In this document: in pieces, positions 35,806 to 47,224 of the stretch
Layout of the letters: every line of letters starts with the position of its first letter
Numbering within the stretch: the stretch's first letter is position 1
Assembly: GCA_028564705.1 (NCBI GenBank)
Contig: JAPXFQ010000398.1
Location: forward strand, 3,590,167 to 3,654,166
Source: Apricaphanius iberus
Taxonomy: Eukaryota > Chordata > Actinopteri > Cyprinodontiformes > Aphaniidae
Length of the DNA stretch: 64,000 bases
Direction: 5' to 3'
Made by a program: the position numbers and the translations under genes
Notes under the pieces: generated by a model
Database searches by the model: none
The model's input: the letters and a program-made list of their open reading frames with translations, nothing else
Told to the model about the DNA's origin: nothing

Positions 35806-37007
35806 GATCCAGGGAGGAAAAGGGTGAGAGCACTGAGAGATGGACTGTTTTTTTTCTCTTCCTAACTCTGTTTCGAATTCATTAGCAGGAGACTCAAACA
35901 GAGGCAGATGTAGTTTGATAAAAAGGGTGATGGTGATTGCAGCAGCATGAAAGGAGAAGCTAGGATTATTATTTTAGACAGAACAGTCTTAAAAATAAAC
36001 CTGTATTATCCATGAAGGTGGAAATGAAACAGTCTCCTGACTTTCAGAATATCAAAAATTGGCCTCTTCGTACTTTTATATCTAATTTTGCTTCCAGAAT
36101 TTTAAGCTCAAAAACTCTATCTGGTCTGTCAATATTAATGGTACAAACATGCTAAAATGATGAGAAAAAAAAGAAAAAAACTACCAACAAATATGCAGAA
36201 ATATAGTTTTGGGTTGACCAGGCCTTCTTTTGGGGTTGTTTTAATTTCTTTGTAAATTTGGGTTCAACATTTTGTTTGCAGAAGGTCACAGCAGAAAATG
36301 TAACATAAACGACAAAAGATCACAGTGGCACAGTGGTTAGTAGCACTGTATTCAGCTAAGCTTCCTTCAGTTCTCCAATGGTAAACCAAGATATGATTGC
36401 CTGTGTACAAAGGCTATAAATGTACATTCACCTGATGAGAGCGAGATGAGATGTTAATATTATTCAAGGGAAATATTAAAAGACACCTTTTCTTTGCTCC
36501 CGCAAATACAGAAAAACATTTTCAAATAGCAATCATTTTAAATAATCTATAATTAGTGAAATGTATCCTACTCCGCTTTTTTCAAATGGTGTGCTTTTTA
36601 TACTTCTAAGGTATTCCTGAGTCCAAAAAAAAAAACAAATACCTCGAAATGCTTCCATTTAGGTTTTTCAAAATACCATAACAGTTACCTGAATCTAATG
36701 ATGAGTTTTAAAGACTCATTGTTGAATTATCTAGAGCAGGTTTGATCAATTTAAGTGAATCAGAAAAATTTCCAGTAGAAGCAAACTTTAGCATTGTTGG
36801 CTCCTATCAGCAGGACTATAACAGTAGTCATTGGTTAAAGGATCTTACTATGATGATCAGTCTATGATCAGTCACTCTATAATGATCTCACAAAACTAAA
36901 CCCCATTTAACATTGTTATTTTTATGGGAATAAAAATGACCCTTCGAGCACCCTCCATGTCCTGTTGTCAACTTTTTACTTTCTTTAATATAGAAAGCAC
37001 TCTTAAA
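35806..37007. other. no gene recognised; SINE scrap
   Basis: AT-rich DNA. At about 36325-36360, GTGGCACAGTGGTTAGTAGC matches the head of the tRNA-like SINE at 15488 and is the only recognisable piece. Confidence 0.4.
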
Positions 37008-37322
37008 TTAGTAACTTGGTTCTTTATGTGTCTCGGCTCTGTCTTCTCAAACTCTCAGACGGTCGTGGCAGATGACCGCTTGTACTGAGCCAGGTTCTGC
37101 TGGAGGTTTCTTCCTTTTCCTCTCCACTGTGGCTAAATGCTTGCTTAGTATGAGGGATTACTGAGGGGTTGCTGTGCTTGGAGTCTGGATGTTCAAGGCA
37201 CAACCTCCCGTCAATGACTCAACACAATCTGTTGGGATTCCTTTTTAATGATTGGAATATTTGTATGATTATACTGAAATGACTATTCTTGATATGAATA
37301 AACTGAATTGACTTGAAGTACC
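37008..37322 (+). mobile_element. LINE/SINE 3' region
   Basis: GTAACTTGGTTCTTTATGTG, then CAAACTCTCAGACGG, CAGGTTCTGCTGGAGG, TTTCTTCCTTTTCCTCTCCA and ATGAATAAACTGAATTGACT form a familiar teleost repeat. It is the 3' untranslated part of a widespread LINE or of a SINE that borrowed it. There is no coding part. The tail at 10325-10500 on the other strand may be the same family. Confidence 0.6.
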
Positions 37323-38511
37323 CGTCACTGAAATAATTATCTTTTACACAGGTTTGGTTTAGTCAGAGGTTAAACCATTGGAAAACTGTAGGCTTTTATT
37401 ATGAAGGCAGGATTTTGATGTACAGTGGCCCCCTCCACCTACAAATAGTTAATATCTGTGAATACTTGAGACTCTGTCTAAAATGCTTGTGACTGTCTAT
37501 TGTAATAATTCAAACACCAAATATACCTTCATCTGCATTAATACACTTGGTTAAAGCAGTCTTAGTTCTTCCGCAGAATGTAATATCTACAGTTATCTTT
37601 ATATCCACTCTTGGTGAGCCAATCATCTCCAATCAAAATGAACAGCAGTCTTGGATTGGGTGCTTTGCAAATATCAGCCAAAAGTATGTCAAGTAGGTCA
37701 TGCCAAGGTATTTCAGCAGCTGTATTTTCTTTTTAAATATTTTAGACCTGTTCTATGAAACAATATGTGAATAGGCTTTTTTTTTTGCAAAAAATGTAGC
37801 AAAAAAAATTAAATAGGTCCATTGTAGACTCTTTCTTGCAGAGAAGCAATTTAGTGGTAACTTTGTGCTATTGGTACCTACATTGTGTGCTGTACCATAA
37901 CAGTGTCCAGTCCTCAAAGACACACGGCAGTGAGGCATCACCAACGCCTGCTCCATCTTTAGCAATAGAAAGTGAATGTATACACCTGAAATGCAAGACC
38001 GGTTTTCATGGGCATAAGTACACAAGTACAGTTTTTTTTCTTTATGCTTTATTTTCTATATTTGGTTTAACTTAGTTGTTTGCTTCATAGATATGCCATA
38101 CACCATGGCTGTCCAACTCCAGTCCTAAAGAGGTAATGTCCTGCCGGTTTTCGATGCATCCATGTTCCAACACACTAGAATGAAATTAATGTTGGAGTAG
38201 GGAAGTAGCTAAAAGTTAGTCAAATTAGTCAAATGGCTAAATATATTTTTTTTGTTCCTTAGCTGACTGCATGTTATATTTTATTCTTAATTTAGCTCTT
38301 AATCAAGCTTGAATATGGATATGGAAACTTAAAATAGTTTATCACATTTATATAACCAATAGTGTCTACTAGCATTGTTTGTTTAGATCTCTTCCTAGCT
38401 CAAATATCAACAATCTGTACTCGGATATTGTATAAGTAAACATGACAAAACTACAAATGGATTCAACACATCTGGGTACTGAGCTCCTGTGGTTCATATT
38501 GCTTTTTTTTT
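37323..38511. other. no gene recognised
   Basis: AT-rich DNA without convincing ORFs or transposon ends. Confidence 0.4.
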
Positions 38512-38528
38512 GGGGGGGGGGGGGGGGG
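38512..38528. repeat. poly(G) run
   Basis: Seventeen consecutive G directly after a T run. Such runs are also a common place for sequencing length errors. Confidence 0.9.
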
Positions 38529-38737
38529 TAGTTGCTATGGTTTAAATGAGAGTCAGTGAGAGTCAATGAAATCTCTTGTGAGTTTGAAGCAATAAAAGCA
38601 TAAAACAAGCAAACAAATGTGTTTTGTGAGCTTAAGGTGTTTTTTTAGTTTTAGTCCTTTATTCAGTTAAGTTTTGATATTTGTTTTGTTCTTAAGTTTT
38701 TCATACTTAGTTGTTAGTTAAGAATGAAAAAGGGGGA

Positions 38738-39944
38738 TGACAGAATTTTAGATTTTTAGTCTTGATTTTTAACATGTCTAATCATTAGCATCATTGCATA
38801 CAATATTTTCCCTTGTTTGTTTTATATTATGGTTGATTACTACTGATTTGTTCTTTTGTATAACCTCTTAAAGGGTCACTGTGGTGCTGAGCAAAGAGTG
38901 ACTGATCTTGATTTTGAGGTTCACGCTGTGGATGCCTGACTCATTTAAGGGAAGAGTACATGTTTCAATTTATATTTAGAATTGTTTTGATTTTTGTTGT
39001 TAAATGGATTGATACTGCCTAACATTGTGCCCCTTTTCTTTGTTTTGCAGTTACGTTTATGCATCCTGACTAATGAGGAACCAAACAGGAGTGCCACCTA
39101 TGGGGCTAGGGGCCGTCTCATACTTTTGCCCGCCTGTCGTGAGCAAGGACAACACGACCATAGTTGGGAGGTTGTTTATCTTACGCCCTAGCGGGATTTT
39201 TGTATGGGATGCTGTTATGAAGTTCAGATAATGTCATTAAGATGGATGCTTAGATTAGATAATTTTGTTAGATATGATTCAATGTGACATGTAATATTTG
39301 AAATTATTTGAACCACTTTTATTGTCTTTCTTTCTGAATGCTGCCCATCTCTTAGGTTAGTAATTGTTATTGTTGATTGTTAATTTTTCTTAGTATTTTG
39401 ATTTATCTTTGAGATTAGATAAATGGGTAGGAGACTGTGATCGAGAAATTTATTATTATGATTAATCCTTTAGTATTATTAACACTGAGAGCAGAGGAGC
39501 CAGACAACAGGTTTTGAGTTCGAGGTTAGAGAAGACATCACTGCCTGAGAAAATATTGATTCTTCTTACAAACTTAGTTTTGAGAGTTTCTCTTATTGTG
39601 TTACATATAACCCAAGCTATTGCCATTGTTTTGTATATGTCAAAAGTCACTTATTCACAGCTAAAGAGCCAGATGTCTTCATCCGGAGATATTCCCACCC
39701 TGAGATTAATAGTTTTGTCTTCAAAGTTATAGAGGCAAGGTTGCTGAACTTTATAAATACTTATTTTCATATGAGCTTGTTAGGTAGTGGGGTAGTAGGT
39801 AGTAGGGAGTTAGGAGGGGGCAGCATTCAGCATTCACTCTGATCTGTGCTGTTCTCCTGTAAGATCAATTCAACTTTTATTAAAACCTCCAAACTCTTAA
39901 AGGAATCTCTCTCATCTTTATTAAGAGTCTTAAATGCCATTACA
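38738..39944 (+). mobile_element. retroviral-type LTR with adjacent polypurine tract
   Basis: AAAAAGGGGGA at 38727-38737 is a polypurine tract of the gammaretrovirus-like type and is followed directly by TG (TGACAGAATTTTAG). The segment contains a TATA-like CTTTATAAATACT near 39748, a downstream TATTAAAACC that could serve as a polyadenylation signal, and ends ...GCCATTACA, giving the usual TG...CA limits. The 1.2 kb length is long but within the range of endogenous retroviruses. I found no env remnant upstream and no second LTR, so this is a truncated 3' end or rearranged solo LTR. The right limit could be 39951. Confidence 0.42.
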
Positions 39945-40075
39945 GATAACATGGCAAAGGAGGTAAAATGATATTAGACATGTTCTGTTTGCTAATTTTA
40001 AACCCTTTAACAAAATACTTTTTTGCAAGTAATTTGTAAAAAAAACTTTTCACTTCAACGTCTATTAAATGGATA

Positions 40076-40260
40076 AATCAAATCAATTCAAACTCTATTT
40101 ATGAAGCGCTTTTATACAATAAATGCATCTCAAAGTGCTTTTCAGATTAAAATTACCCCACATAAACCACATTCCCATCTCTCCCCCGCAGATTTAAAAG
40201 CATGATCCCAGTTATACACCCCTCCCCTGAACCCAACTACCATGCAAACACAGTTAAAAA
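40076..40260 (-). mobile_element. LINE 3' end scrap, minus strand
   Basis: AAATCAAATCAATTCAAACT, CTATTTATGAAGCGCTTTTA and ATCTCAAAGTGCTTTTCAGA match the 3' end at 29541-29800, as does the following CCACATAAACCACATTCCC. Non-coding. Confidence 0.65.
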
Positions 40261-40417
40261 TAACACCCCAACAACAAACTTAGCAATCAGGACATGTATA
40301 ATGATACTTTTAAATTTATCTGGTACTTTCTTATTACTGAAGTTATTGTTATCAATTCATATTACTTTTCTTATTTCTCATATTACACAATTAATTTACT
40401 ATATGTGACGGTTTACT

Positions 40418-40698
40418 TGTCATGTTTTGGATTGAGGACCCAAATGCAGAGAGAAGTTTAGAGTTCGTAAAACTCATATTTAATAATATTTAATGTCCAA
40501 AGCACAGAAAGGTAAAACAAGAGGAGAAATCAACGTAGGCGAACAATTTGGAATGTCGACAACTACGTGACGGAGGAACTTGGGAGACATTGGGACAACA
40601 ATGGGAGGGTAATTAGTGAAGACAGGAGACAGCTGGCGACAATTAACATACAAACACGGGGAGACAGGAAGTGAGGCGGACAGGGAGGACGTCAGACA
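40418..40698 (-). mobile_element. solo LTR with perfect 5-bp target duplication
   Basis: The 281-bp unit starts TGTCATGTTTTGG and ends GACGTCAGACA, the TG...CA form of LTRs. TTACT at 40413-40417 and TTACT at 40699-40703 are a perfect 5-bp duplication, as expected for gypsy-type or retroviral integrases. On the minus strand the unit closes with GCATTTGGGTCCTCAATCC and CATGACA, a 3' LTR end common in fish gypsy-like elements. It is a solo LTR left by recombination between two LTRs. Confidence 0.72.
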
Positions 40699-40705
40699 TT
40701 ACTTA

Positions 40706-41274
40706 GGCCACGTCCAGACTAAGCCGGATAATGCCTTAAACGTATAATTATTTAGTCTACACCCCCCTATCGTCCACACTAACCCGGCGTCGTTTAAGGT
40801 CTGTGGCCGGATAACTATTAGCCGGGTAAGAGAGCCGTGTAAATCTTAATTCAACGGCTAAACGATCTAGTATGGACAGCTTCCCCGGATAATGAAAGGA
40901 ATTGGCGTCAATGAATGCTGCGTAAATAACAATGCGACACTCCAGACAAAGACAACAGCGAAGAGTAATAAATCGATCCCGTCATCTGTCCACACCAAAA
41001 ATTCTCTCTTCTTCTGAGCAGCTATTGTTCTCTTCGGTTAATGGGACAAGCAGATATGTACTGTGCTGTAGAGCTTCTTGTATACATTATGTAGGCGCTG
41101 GGGTCATGTAGATTATACACGTGTTTCGTGCGTCTTTTCGCGCATGCCCAGTATTTGCACAGGTCGGTATGGGATTGCGCAATCATGGGACCTTAAACGG
41201 GGCGTAAATGCTCGTGTTGAGTGTATAACATCTAACTCTCCATATAACCTAATCGGCTTAGTGTGGACGTAGCC
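40706..41274. mobile_element. MITE family C, TTA-flanked
   Basis: Left end GGCCACGTCCAGACTAAGCC; the reversed right end reads GGCTACGTCCACACTAAGCC, 18 of 20 identical. TTA at 40703-40705 and at 41275-41277 is the duplication. PIF/Harbinger-like by target size. The 569-bp interior has no transposase. It abuts the solo LTR on the left with a one-base overlap of the two target duplications. Confidence 0.72.
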
Positions 41275-41277
41275 TTA

Positions 41278-41721
41278 GACATTTTTAGAACATTTTTAAC
41301 AAGAACTTTGCTGAGTAGCTTTTATTTGAATCTTTCTTGTCTTTTCGGAATAGTAAAGTTATGTGCAATACTTCATAAAATGGTCTCAGTATTTCATAAA
41401 AATATAAATTTTTTAAAATTAATCGCAGTTATTAGATGCTTTTTTGGACCACCTGGAAATGCAGTTATTGTTATGTTTGTTTTCATGCCAAGATGTAAAT
41501 CCTTGGTCCTGTTGCAGGGGTTTCTCCACTTCAGTGGTCCCAGACATATTCCTAAAATGTTTCTAACTTTGACAATCAATCTCTAACCTCTACATGATAT
41601 AACTGTTTGTCTTGTCTGGCATGATATTTGAGCATCTAAAACTAACCAAACACATATTTTTGGTTATTTTGAGCTTTTATTGCACCACATTATAGAAGCT
41701 GCATTGACTTGCACTAAAAGC
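41278..41721. other. spacer between two MITEs
   Basis: Unique-looking AT-rich DNA. The ORF at 41263-41586 begins inside MITE C and has no domain. Confidence 0.4.
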
Positions 41722-41724
41722 TTA

Positions 41725-42396
41725 AGCCTAGTTTATACTACTTTGTTTTGACAGAGAGACAGATTGATGCAGCACCATTATCCGTCGACGCAAAGGCTCT
41801 CCGTCACCTACGTGAGGACAAACGGAGTTGAGCCCCATTTTCTATCTATCTGTCTCTGTCAACGGAGAGCATATACCTGTGATTGGTCATTTCAGCACCA
41901 GCCAGAGATCGTTTCACCAGAATGGTGCTCTATAGTTGCTGTAATCAGTAGTTAATGCAGCGTTTGGGTACTACATGTTTAATATTGAAAGGATCATTTA
42001 TCTAATCTGGTCTTTTGGTGATTCTGAACACAATGAGGTGTAGATAAACAGTAAAAAGGCTGCTGTGTTTCTTTCCATGTGTTTTTAGACTATTTTATGA
42101 GCTGCACTTCTAGTTAAATGCTTTACAACTCAATAAAATCTTACTTTCTGTCGTCCGTTGCTCCTTTAGAAAGAAATGCGTTCATAGGCTGAAGAAAACA
42201 AAACTGAAATGACGCTGCGATAGTAGGCAGAGCCACCATGAAAAGTTAGGCCCCTGCTGTCCTGGTCGACAATTGCTTTGCACACAGAAAAATCAATGGA
42301 GAACAGAGAGAAACAAAACGGAGAACCATAAACGAAAAACGTCTCCCTCAATACATCTACTTGCAAATTCGTTGTCAGAGTGGTATAAATTAGGCT
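41725..42396. mobile_element. MITE family D, copy 1, TTA-flanked
   Basis: Left end AGCCTAGTTTATACTACT; the reversed right end AGCCTAATTTATACCACT differs at two sites. TTA at 41722-41724 and 42397-42399 is the duplication. Interior landmarks are GTCGACGCAAAGGCTC, GTGATTGGTCATTTC, TGGTCTTTTGGTGATT and TGAGCTGCACTTCTAG. All recur in the copy at 46696-47224. No transposase. Confidence 0.72.
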
Positions 42397-42454
42397 TTAG
42401 TCTCTATTTTTCCAACAATGGGGGAAAGTGATGAAATAACTGTTTGGGTAGATT

Positions 42455-42800
42455 TTCAAATATCCATCCTCCCATTACCTATACCACCTATCCTATGCAG
42501 GGTTGCGGGGGGGGGGGGGGGGGGGGGGGGTACCCTGGACAGGTCGTTTGTCCATTGCAGGGCAACATAGAAACACACAGGAGAGGACACACCCACACAC
42601 TCATACCTAAGTGCAATTAAGAAAGATCAATTAACCTACCAGTAATGTTTTTGAACTGTGGGAGGAAGCCGGAGTACCCGGTGGGAACCTACGCATGCAC
42701 AGGGAGAGCATGCAAACTCCATGCAGAAAGACCACAGACTGGGGATCAAACCCAGGACGTGCTTGCTGCAAGAATACAGTGCTAACAACTGCAAAGGTTT
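42455..42800 (-). mobile_element. tRNA-like fish SINE, minus strand
   Basis: Reverse-complement copy of the SINE at 15488. Landmarks on the plus strand are CCTGGACAGGTCGTTTGTCC, CTGTGGGAGGAAGCCGGAGT, GGGAGAGCATGCAAACTCCA and CCACAGACTGGGGATCAAACCC (the last near the B box). It is interrupted at 42507-42530 by a poly(G) run of 24, where the family usually has a short GGG. Confidence 0.7.
42507..42530. repeat. poly(G) run inside a SINE
   Basis: Twenty-four consecutive G within the SINE tail zone. It may be an expanded GGG of the family or a length artefact. Confidence 0.9.
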
Positions 42801-44445
42801 TCAAACAATCACAAACATTTGGTTAGGCTTACAGATGTAGCCTATTTAATAGCACTTTGGAAAAAAATCATGACTTAGTGAGAACATTTTCATAAAATAT
42901 ACCGAATTACTTGAAATTTCCTTGCCGCATACTTCTGTTGTTTCCCAATCTCACTGAAAAGTGGTGAAGGAAACAAGAGAGCTGACCCACTAAATGTGGT
43001 TTAGCAGTGTCATGCAATTTCAGTCTGTCTGCTTGTCAGATTTCAAATTTAAAAAAAAAAAATAGTTTGAAAGACTAGTTGCAGGTTGATTTTGCTGCTT
43101 TTTTCGTCTTTCTTATGGTCTGGCTGTTGTGTGCAAAAAGGATTTGTGCGATGTTAGTCCCTGTCCATAAAATCACTGTGTCAATGTGTTCAGATCTGTT
43201 GTGCCGAGGTGCTGACACAGTTATCAGAAACAAAATCCCTGCCGCTCTCCCAGTGAGATCTGCTGGATGTAGGAACTAAAAAGGCAGTGTCAATGAGGGT
43301 GTGATAGCTGTGAACGTCTGTCTACATGTGTCTCCTGTCGGCTCATCTCTCCTGGTTCCCCTTGTTCTCCACCAACACCTCGCAAAAAAAGAGACACACA
43401 CACACATACACACTGCACCCTGCTTTCTGCTTTCCCTCTATAACTGGGAAGTTTAAAAAAAAAAAAGGATAAAAAGGAGCCAGGATCAAACGATTCTGAA
43501 AATGCCTGTCTGCCGTTCATCTGACAGCACTGCATCCGGAACCCTTTTAAAAGAGAGTGCAGAGGAAAAAAGAAAGAAAATAGGACATATTTCGTACAAT
43601 TTATGCAGCGTTAATTTTTCCAGCCCCCGCGTCGACTGTTTACACAGTCCTGCACATCTCAAACCTCCCTCTCTTGTTCTGTGCCCCCACATCTCTCAAA
43701 CCACAATTCTTCCTTTACTTTTTCATCCCACCTCTCACTTTTTGTGGCTTATGTTATTCAGATTTTTTTTTTTTTACCCTCCAGTTTTTTTGTGTCACAA
43801 GCGAGGATGCTCTCCCATGGGGTGGCTAAATTTACATCGCTACATATAACAAACACATACAAAGAAATAAATAAATCAAATGTTTGGAAGAAAGACAGAG
43901 AAAAAAAAGCCAAAAGAGGATGTGAATGTCAACCTCAGAACATATGTAAAAATATAACAGAAAAATCACTGATAATCTATGAATAGATTAAAGTTGTGCA
44001 GCACTAGTTGGATATTCTAATGATTCCCTTTTGAACACATTTTTAAAAATATTTACTTGAAGACAATGCACATAAATCACCTGTGTGAAAATCAAAACCA
44101 TCTTAAACAATTTCACCCACTGTCTGATAAATAGATCAAAGCTTTGATGCTAAAATAAAATATATATATATTATAACAATAGATGTAATCAGTGTAAATG
44201 TAATCATACACCTTACAGTTTTCCATGTTTTATAACATTAGAACCCTCAAGTAAAAGAAAATATGCATTTTATTTTACTTGGAATTTTTGTACTTGGCTT
44301 AGATTATGTGTAATTCAACTGAAAGGATTTATTTATTTATTTTTTTGTGTGCAGAGAGCCTTGAGTGCAATATTGTAAAGTGGAAAACAAAATTAGCTGG
44401 TGCGGTTCACTTTGATATTGAACTGTGTCAAATTAATCAAACCTT
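42801..44445. other. no gene recognised
   Basis: AT-rich DNA with overlapping short ORFs at 43290-43986 in different frames and strands, none with a domain. CA-rich tract at about 43397-43412. Confidence 0.38.
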
Positions 44446-44449
44446 ATGA

Positions 44450-44640
44450 GTAACACATTTACCTCCTCACCTGTGGTGGCACTGGGCCAAGAAGCACTGA
44501 GTACAGCGATAGTTGCTGTTCCATTTAATGTAAACATGGAGTGGCATCAGATTTTAGTGGTTTTGGAATTACTCTGCTGTCTTTGGCAAATGTGTCAGAC
44601 AAATGTGTCAATAGGCTAGGCATAAGCAGAGAACAAGGCA
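44450..44640. mobile_element. MITE family A, degenerate interior fragment
   Basis: TTTACCTCCTCACCTGTGGT, then TGTAAACATGG, TTTTGGAATTACTCTGCTGT and TTTGGCAAATGTGTCAGA align in order with 2798-2970 of MITE A (TTTACCTCCCCGCCTTTGGT and so on). The terminal repeats are missing, so this is an old truncated copy in the same orientation. Confidence 0.55.
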
Positions 44641-45144
44641 GAGTGGTTGTTTGGGTTGTATTTACTTAAAATGTTGTGCACTATAGTTCACTTCCTGCTT
44701 TTGCAGGACCTAGGAGCCTGCTTGACACTACCATATGAAATAAAATAGCACCAGAATTCAATTTATCAAAGTCGAACCATTCACAATGCTCTATGCTTTT
44801 TAATAAATTTTTTTTTTTTTTTTTTACAATGACAGCAGAGCTACGATGAGGCAAAACAAAAAAGATGGAGGAATGGTGCTCATTCCTAATGTCTTTGACA
44901 TCAATTTTGGATGATTTAGTGTATGAGTGCAGCATATCACCTATCAGTGACCCACTCCATTTTTAACTTACTTTACTATTAAATTTCCCTCACACAAATT
45001 TTATCAAAGAAAGCTCTCACAAATAAAGTTCCACCCGCTACTTCTGGTTGAGATGTGCAGCTACTACGTGTGTGAGCCCATAGGCCTCAGTAGGATAGGA
45101 TCCTACTTTCAGAGGCAAGTACCTGTTTTGTCCTGCTGTTTCAG
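44641..45144. other. no gene recognised
   Basis: AT-rich, with a poly(T) run at about 44809-44825. It leads into the candidate splice acceptor at 45131-45144. Confidence 0.38.
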
Positions 45145-45222
45145 CATCCGAATACCTGGAGGAGTTTCGGGAGGAGGCCTCTGTAGAAGAAGGGGTGGCG
45201 GGGATTGATCAGCCTCTTAAAT
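45145..45222 (+). other. candidate 78-nt coding exon, phase 1-1
   Basis: A pyrimidine-rich acceptor (TTTGTCCTGCTGTTTCAG) ends at 45144 and a near-consensus donor AAT/GTGAGT lies at 45222/45223. The 78 bases between them are open in the frame that splits codons after base one at both ends. The peptide starts SEYLEEFREEASVEEG and ends GVAGIDQPLK, acidic and without a signal or membrane segment. Because the exon is a multiple of three it could be skipped without frameshift. I do not recognise the protein. It is the best exon candidate in the window, in balanced DNA with no repeat match, but without expression data it could be chance. Confidence 0.27.
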
Positions 45223-46692
45223 GTGAGTGCTTATATGTGTGTGTGTGTATGTGTCAGTGTTTGTGACAAGCAGAGAGACCCTGCTGTGTCTCAGCGCGTC
45301 CTCTCTGATACATTATTAATTAGGCAGTGTTTAGAGTAACGAGCAGAGCATTTGAGCCCGCCCCCCCCAAACACACACACATACCACTGTACCCCCGCCC
45401 CCCCCCGCACTTTGTGACATGCTCGCTGGGAATCCGCTGTGTGACTGCAGATCAGAGGAAACGCCAATCTGACACCGCATTACCACCTTTCTGAAAAAGA
45501 AAAAAAAATCAGAGAGCTGAGCTCCTAGGGAGAAGAAACATAACACCTCCAGCAGTTTCTGCCTGTGTTGGCAGTGGTTTGTCCACCAACATGATGCAAT
45601 TTCTTCTCTTTGACAACTAGAGGTAGTGGACATAGATGACTTGGGGCTGAGACATAATGAAAATGCTGATAGTTTATTTGCAACTTTTCATTAATGAAGA
45701 AAATACTTTCCATCGTCATTTCAAATTTTTATTTCCCTTCAAGATAATAGACTATTGTCCAATTGTCACGGCTATAAAATTTATTTGTTTACTGTAGCTC
45801 ATTAAAAACAATAATAAAGTGATAACGGCTGGTTCTCTTTGAAATTAAACCTACTATGTTTCCCAGAATTAATTAACATTATTTTATTAATCTACAAAGA
45901 TACTTGTTTCAAACACATTCTGTTAATACATCCTAATGCTTTGTGCTCCAGATTTCTGAGGGAAACAGCAGGTTTTAATTACATTCATCCAATGGCTAAC
46001 AGTTCTCTGACAGTTTGGTTCACAGGTTCCACGCTATCAAAAATGTAATGCAGTCACACCGTGGAGCATGTCGTAGCTTTGTTCTGCAGCACAAACTGTA
46101 GCAGTTTCACAATATGGACCCAAAATTTTCATCCTTTCAAATTAGAAATATTTCCAGATATTTTATCTATAAATTTAAGACAAATATGATATTTAGTAGT
46201 TTTAAAAAAATTGTCACCAAGCATTGCATTTTTTTTAAAGGCCTGAATATCACCTAACTTCACACCTGCATATGCTTGGGCTATTGTTGATTTTTTTTAA
46301 AATATGTCAAAAAAAAAATACCTTGTATGAAAATTGTGACTGGGATATAACTTTATAAACCATTACAATAAATTGATAACTATATGAATGTTTCACCCTG
46401 ATCCAAAACATTAGTTAGAGAAGGAATTGAGGATGTGAAATCATTCAGTGGAATCACAGGCTGCAAATTTTCATTTATTTTAGCCAATGTTTTAGTTCGA
46501 TCTATTAGTTATTATTGAGACTGTCATCCGAAATGTTCCCGTTTCTTTGGTGATCAAACATCTATGTACTGATTCACTAAAATGAGCTGGCAGTACCCTT
46601 TTCTTCTCTTGTTGCTGTAGAGATGAAGTGGTGCATACATTTAAGGTGTTTATACATCTGCCCAGATTCACACACACAACAAAGAGTATCCT
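45223..46692. other. no gene recognised
   Basis: A GC-balanced stretch with C-rich runs continues to about 45480 after the candidate exon, then AT-rich DNA. ORFs on the minus strand (45331-45719) overlap in different frames and have no domain. Confidence 0.35.
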
Positions 46693-46695
46693 TTA

Positions 46696-47224
46696 AGCTT
46701 AGTTAGTGCTTCTCCATCTGTGCAGGCGTAGAGACACGCAGTGCCATTATTCGTCAACGCAATGGCTCTTGCAATGAGAGATGGAGTAAGCCCAATTTTA
46801 TAACTATCCATTGAATGCAAAAACAAGAGCACGTCTGTGATTGGTCAGCCCAACATCAGCAAAAAATCATTTGACCAGAAATTGTATAGTCAATATAATT
46901 AGTAGTCAATGCAGATTTGTTTGGCACTAGATGCTTTATCTTGCAAGATCCGTTTATGAAATATGGTCTTTTGATGATTTTGAACACCAGGAGGTATAGA
47001 GAACAACAAAACAGGCCACTTTTTTGTTTGTTTACATGCATTTTTAAAGTATTCAATGAGCTGCACTTCTAGTAAAAAGCTTTCTAGCTCAATTAAATGT
47101 CCCTCTCTGTTGGCCATTTCTTCTTGAATGGATGTGTGTTTACAAGCTGAAGTAAATAAACTGTCTCCGTCAATACGTGTACCTGTATGTTTAAACTTAT
47201 TGACGGAGGAGCATAAACTAGGCT
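46696..47224. mobile_element. MITE family D, copy 2, TTA-flanked
   Basis: Left end AGCTTAGTTAGTGCTTCTCC; the reversed right end is AGCCTAGTTTATGCTCCTCC. TTA at 46693-46695 and 47225-47227 is the duplication. It shares with copy 1 the blocks CCATTATTCGTCAACGCAA, GTGATTGGTCAGCCC, GGTCTTTTGATGATTTTGAA and TGAGCTGCACTTCTAGT. At 529 bp it lacks about 140 bp present in copy 1, mostly near the right end. Confidence 0.72.
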
